Origin: Acidobacteriota bacterium
GTDB lineage: Bacteria > Acidobacteriota > Terriglobia > UBA7540
Reading direction: 5' to 3'
NCBI GenBank assembly: GCA_021784615.1
Contig: JAJYHU010000103.1
Span: 1-7,822, forward strand
DNA: 7,822 nt
The notes under the pieces are model-generated. The model was given only the letters and a program-made list of their open reading frames with translations. It had not been told where the DNA came from and made no database searches. A program made the translations under genes and the position numbers. Of the stretch, positions 6,332 to 7,822 are shown piece after piece. The first letter of the stretch is position 1. The number at the start of each line of letters is the position of its first letter.

Positions 6332-6730
6332 GGTTGTATATCTACGGTACGGAATGGCGGGAAGAGGTGTCAAGCCTAATCACGTCAACAACCTACCGAC
6401 CGGACGGTAAAGGTTTTCGGAAATTTCGCGAACTTGCTGCCGGCCCTTATCCGCGCGCCCTCCGAACTTTGACCCAAGGCGGGCGGCCTTGGCTTCAGAA
6501 CGCCGCTGGTGGCGCGGGGCGGGCGGCGGACAAGCGTGGTAGGGCTGGCGGCAAAGCCGGCCGCGGGGCCTGGCTGATAAGGATGTCCGGGGCAAAAGGC
6601 GCGCGGCTGTTGCGACCCGGCAATCCATCAATCGCCGGAGACAATTGGGCGGGGGTAGCGGCCAGCTTGCCCCGCTCAAGCGGCGGCAGAGAGCGCCTTC
6701 GAAGTTAAAATGACCCGCTATCCGGCGTAG
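6332..6730. other. Intergenic stretch without a supported gene
   Basis: This lies between the divergent rlpA-like and ggt genes. Translations on both strands are Arg/Gly/Pro-rich with no recognisable domain and no ribosome site that stands out, so I call it non-coding. It holds minor hairpins: TACCG/CGGTA near 6396-6412, and GGCTGGC/GCCGGCC (loop GGCAAA, one G-T pair) at 6543-6562. GC content is high from about 6430 on. I see no tRNA or other RNA gene, and no riboswitch that I recognise. Confidence 0.55.
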
Positions 6731-6760
6731 TTGACGCTCCGCGGCTTTTTCGCGTACAGT
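6731..6760 (+). promoter_or_regulatory. Candidate sigma70-type promoter for ggt
   Basis: TTGACG (5 of 6 matches to the -35 consensus) is followed after 18 bases by TACAGT (4 of 6 matches to the -10 consensus). It would start transcription around 6767 and leave a leader of roughly 90 bases before the ggt start. Confidence 0.45.
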
Positions 6761-6856
6761 ACAGTTTCAAAAACCGGCGCTCCACCGAAAGAACCGAGCC
6801 GATGCTGTGCAAGCTACCCTCGGATTGAGCCATGAGGGGTGGGGCCCTCTTTCCTA

Positions 6857-7822
6857 ATGCTGGAACCACTACGATCCTTCCGAAAGCTTTCCGCTTTGCT
6901 CCTGGCCATCGGCCTGGCTCATTCCGCCCTGGCGTTCGAGCCCGTGGCGGGCCGGCATGGGATGGTGGTGACAAGCGATCCTTTGGCCTCGCAGGTGGGC
7001 GTCCAAATTCTTAAAGCAGGCGGCAATGCCGTGGACGCCGCGGTGGCCGTGGGTTTTGCCCTGGCTGTTGTCTATCCTTATGCCGGGAACATCGGCGGGG
7101 GCGGTTTTATGCTGATCCGCATGGTCGGCGGCAAGAAGACGCTGATTGACTACCGGGAAGAAGCGCCGGGAGCGGCCACGCGCAACATGTACCTGGACGC
7201 GCATGGGAACGTGATCCCCGGAGCCTCGACTGTGGGAGCGCTTTCCGTGGGCGTCCCGGGAACCGTGGCGGGCCTGGCGCGGGCTGAGCGGGAGTACGGC
7301 AAGCTGGGGCTCCGGCGAGTGATGGAGCCGGCCATTCGCCTGGCAGGGGACGGCTTTCCGGTCAGTTATTGGACCAGCCAGTCGATTAAGAACCACCGGG
7401 CGCTGCTTTCAAAGTTTGAGGAAAGCCGCCGCATCTTTCTGCGTGATGGCGAACCTTACCGGCCGGGAGACATTCTGAAGCAGCCGGAACTTGCCCGGAC
7501 GCTGCGGATGATCTCGCGCGAGGGTCCTGCGGCCTTTTATTGCGGGCCGATCGCGAACGAGATTGTAGCGACCATGCAGAAGTACCGGGGGATCATCTCG
7601 CCGGGCGACCTTGCAGCCTACCGGGCGAGAGAGCGCCAGCCGCTCGAAGGGCATTTTCGGGGCTATGAGGTGCTCTCGCCGCCGCCGCCAAGCTCAGGCG
7701 GAGTGGCGCTCGTCGAGATGCTGAACATCCTCGATCCGCTCGATCTCGGCACGCCCGACTCTTACCACTCCATGCACCTGATCGCGGAAGCCATGCGGCG
7801 CGCATACGCCGACCGGGCCGCC
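6857..7822 (+). CDS. ggt: Gamma-glutamyltransferase precursor, N-terminal part (runs off window)
   Basis: 322 codons are visible and the frame is open to the last base. Residues 1-26 form a signal peptide (RSFRK, hydrophobic LSALLLAIGL, cleavage after AHSALA), so the protein is exported. GGT family signatures follow: GMVVTSDPLASQVG (35-48), GGNAVDAAVAV (55-65), GNIGGGGFM (78-84 region), DYREEAP (98-104, whose Arg corresponds to the substrate carboxylate-binding Arg), GVPGTVAGL (132-140), PPPPSSGG (275-282) and AEAMRRAYADR (310-320). GGT cleaves or transfers gamma-glutamyl groups, for example from glutathione, and matures by self-cleavage at a Thr. That Thr and the small subunit lie beyond the window. 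The ATG at 6857 gives a proper signal peptide but lacks a clear ribosome site; GTG at 6839 is an in-frame alternative that would add six residues, and an in-frame TGA sits at 6833. The GAGGG/CCCTC hairpin at 6834-6849 lies just before the ATG. Confidence 0.95.
   Translation, partial: MLEPLRSFRKLSALLLAIGLAHSALAFEPVAGRHGMVVTSDPLASQVGVQILKAGGNAVDAAVAVGFALAVVYPYAGNIGGGGFMLIRMVGGKKTLIDYREEAPGAATRNMYLDAHGNVIPGASTVGALSVGVPGTVAGLARAEREYGKLGLRRVMEPAIRLAGDGFPVSYWTSQSIKNHRALLSKFEESRRIFLRDGEPYRPGDILKQPELARTLRMISREGPAAFYCGPIANEIVATMQKYRGIISPGDLAAYRARERQPLEGHFRGYEVLSPPPPSSGGVALVEMLNILDPLDLGTPDSYHSMHLIAEAMRRAYADRAA

Noticed and set aside
6380..6679. 99-codon minus-strand frame upstream of the rlpA-like gene
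   Set aside because: Arg/Pro-rich, no motif, overlaps the equally poor opposite frame.
6301..6708. 135-codon plus-strand frame between the rlpA-like gene and ggt
   Set aside because: Gly/Arg-rich and domain-free, without a convincing ribosome site; typical of GC-rich non-coding DNA.
6869..7396. 175-codon minus-strand frame
   Set aside because: Antisense to the ggt coding region, whose family motifs are unmistakable.

Overview
The window looks like a chromosomal segment of a high-GC soil-type bacterium. Clues are the GC-rich genes, a GC-rich hairpin cluster of the kind I associate with Acidobacteria, and a housekeeping mix of a gamma-glutamyltransferase, an RlpA-type exported protein and a carbohydrate-active-like protein. 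The Acidobacteria assignment is inference from general resemblance, not from a marker gene.

Layout: (1) Positions 1-1971 (+) hold the 3' part of a large protein. It has an alpha/beta N-terminal part and a C-terminal part resembling an (alpha/alpha)6 six-hairpin glycosidase; its start lies before the window. (2) Positions 2022-5256 (-) hold a compact two-gene operon. The first gene encodes a 787-residue protein with a PD-(D/E)xK-like nuclease motif, a DndB-like DGQHR core and a possible HEPN-like C-terminus. The second, overlapping it by 8 bp, encodes a D12-class DNA adenine methyltransferase. The pair is visibly less GC-rich than its neighbours and looks like a transferred defence or epigenetic cassette. 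(3) Positions 5257-5793 are non-coding: a candidate operator palindrome upstream of the cassette, a cluster of GC-rich palindromes with two related repeat units, and a 62-bp imperfect inverted repeat. (4) Positions 5794-6258 (-) encode a small exported RlpA/double-psi beta-barrel protein. (5) Positions 6259-6856 show no supported gene but carry a plausible sigma70-type promoter. (6) Positions 6857-7822 (+) encode the N-terminal 322 residues of an exported gamma-glutamyltransferase that runs off the window end.

The most interesting content is the two-gene cassette. A nuclease fused to a DGQHR domain and translationally coupled to an adenine methylase suggests a restriction-modification-like or Dnd-like self/non-self system in two genes. 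Function is inferred from motifs only. The flanking genes appear to be ordinary chromosomal genes with no functional link to it.
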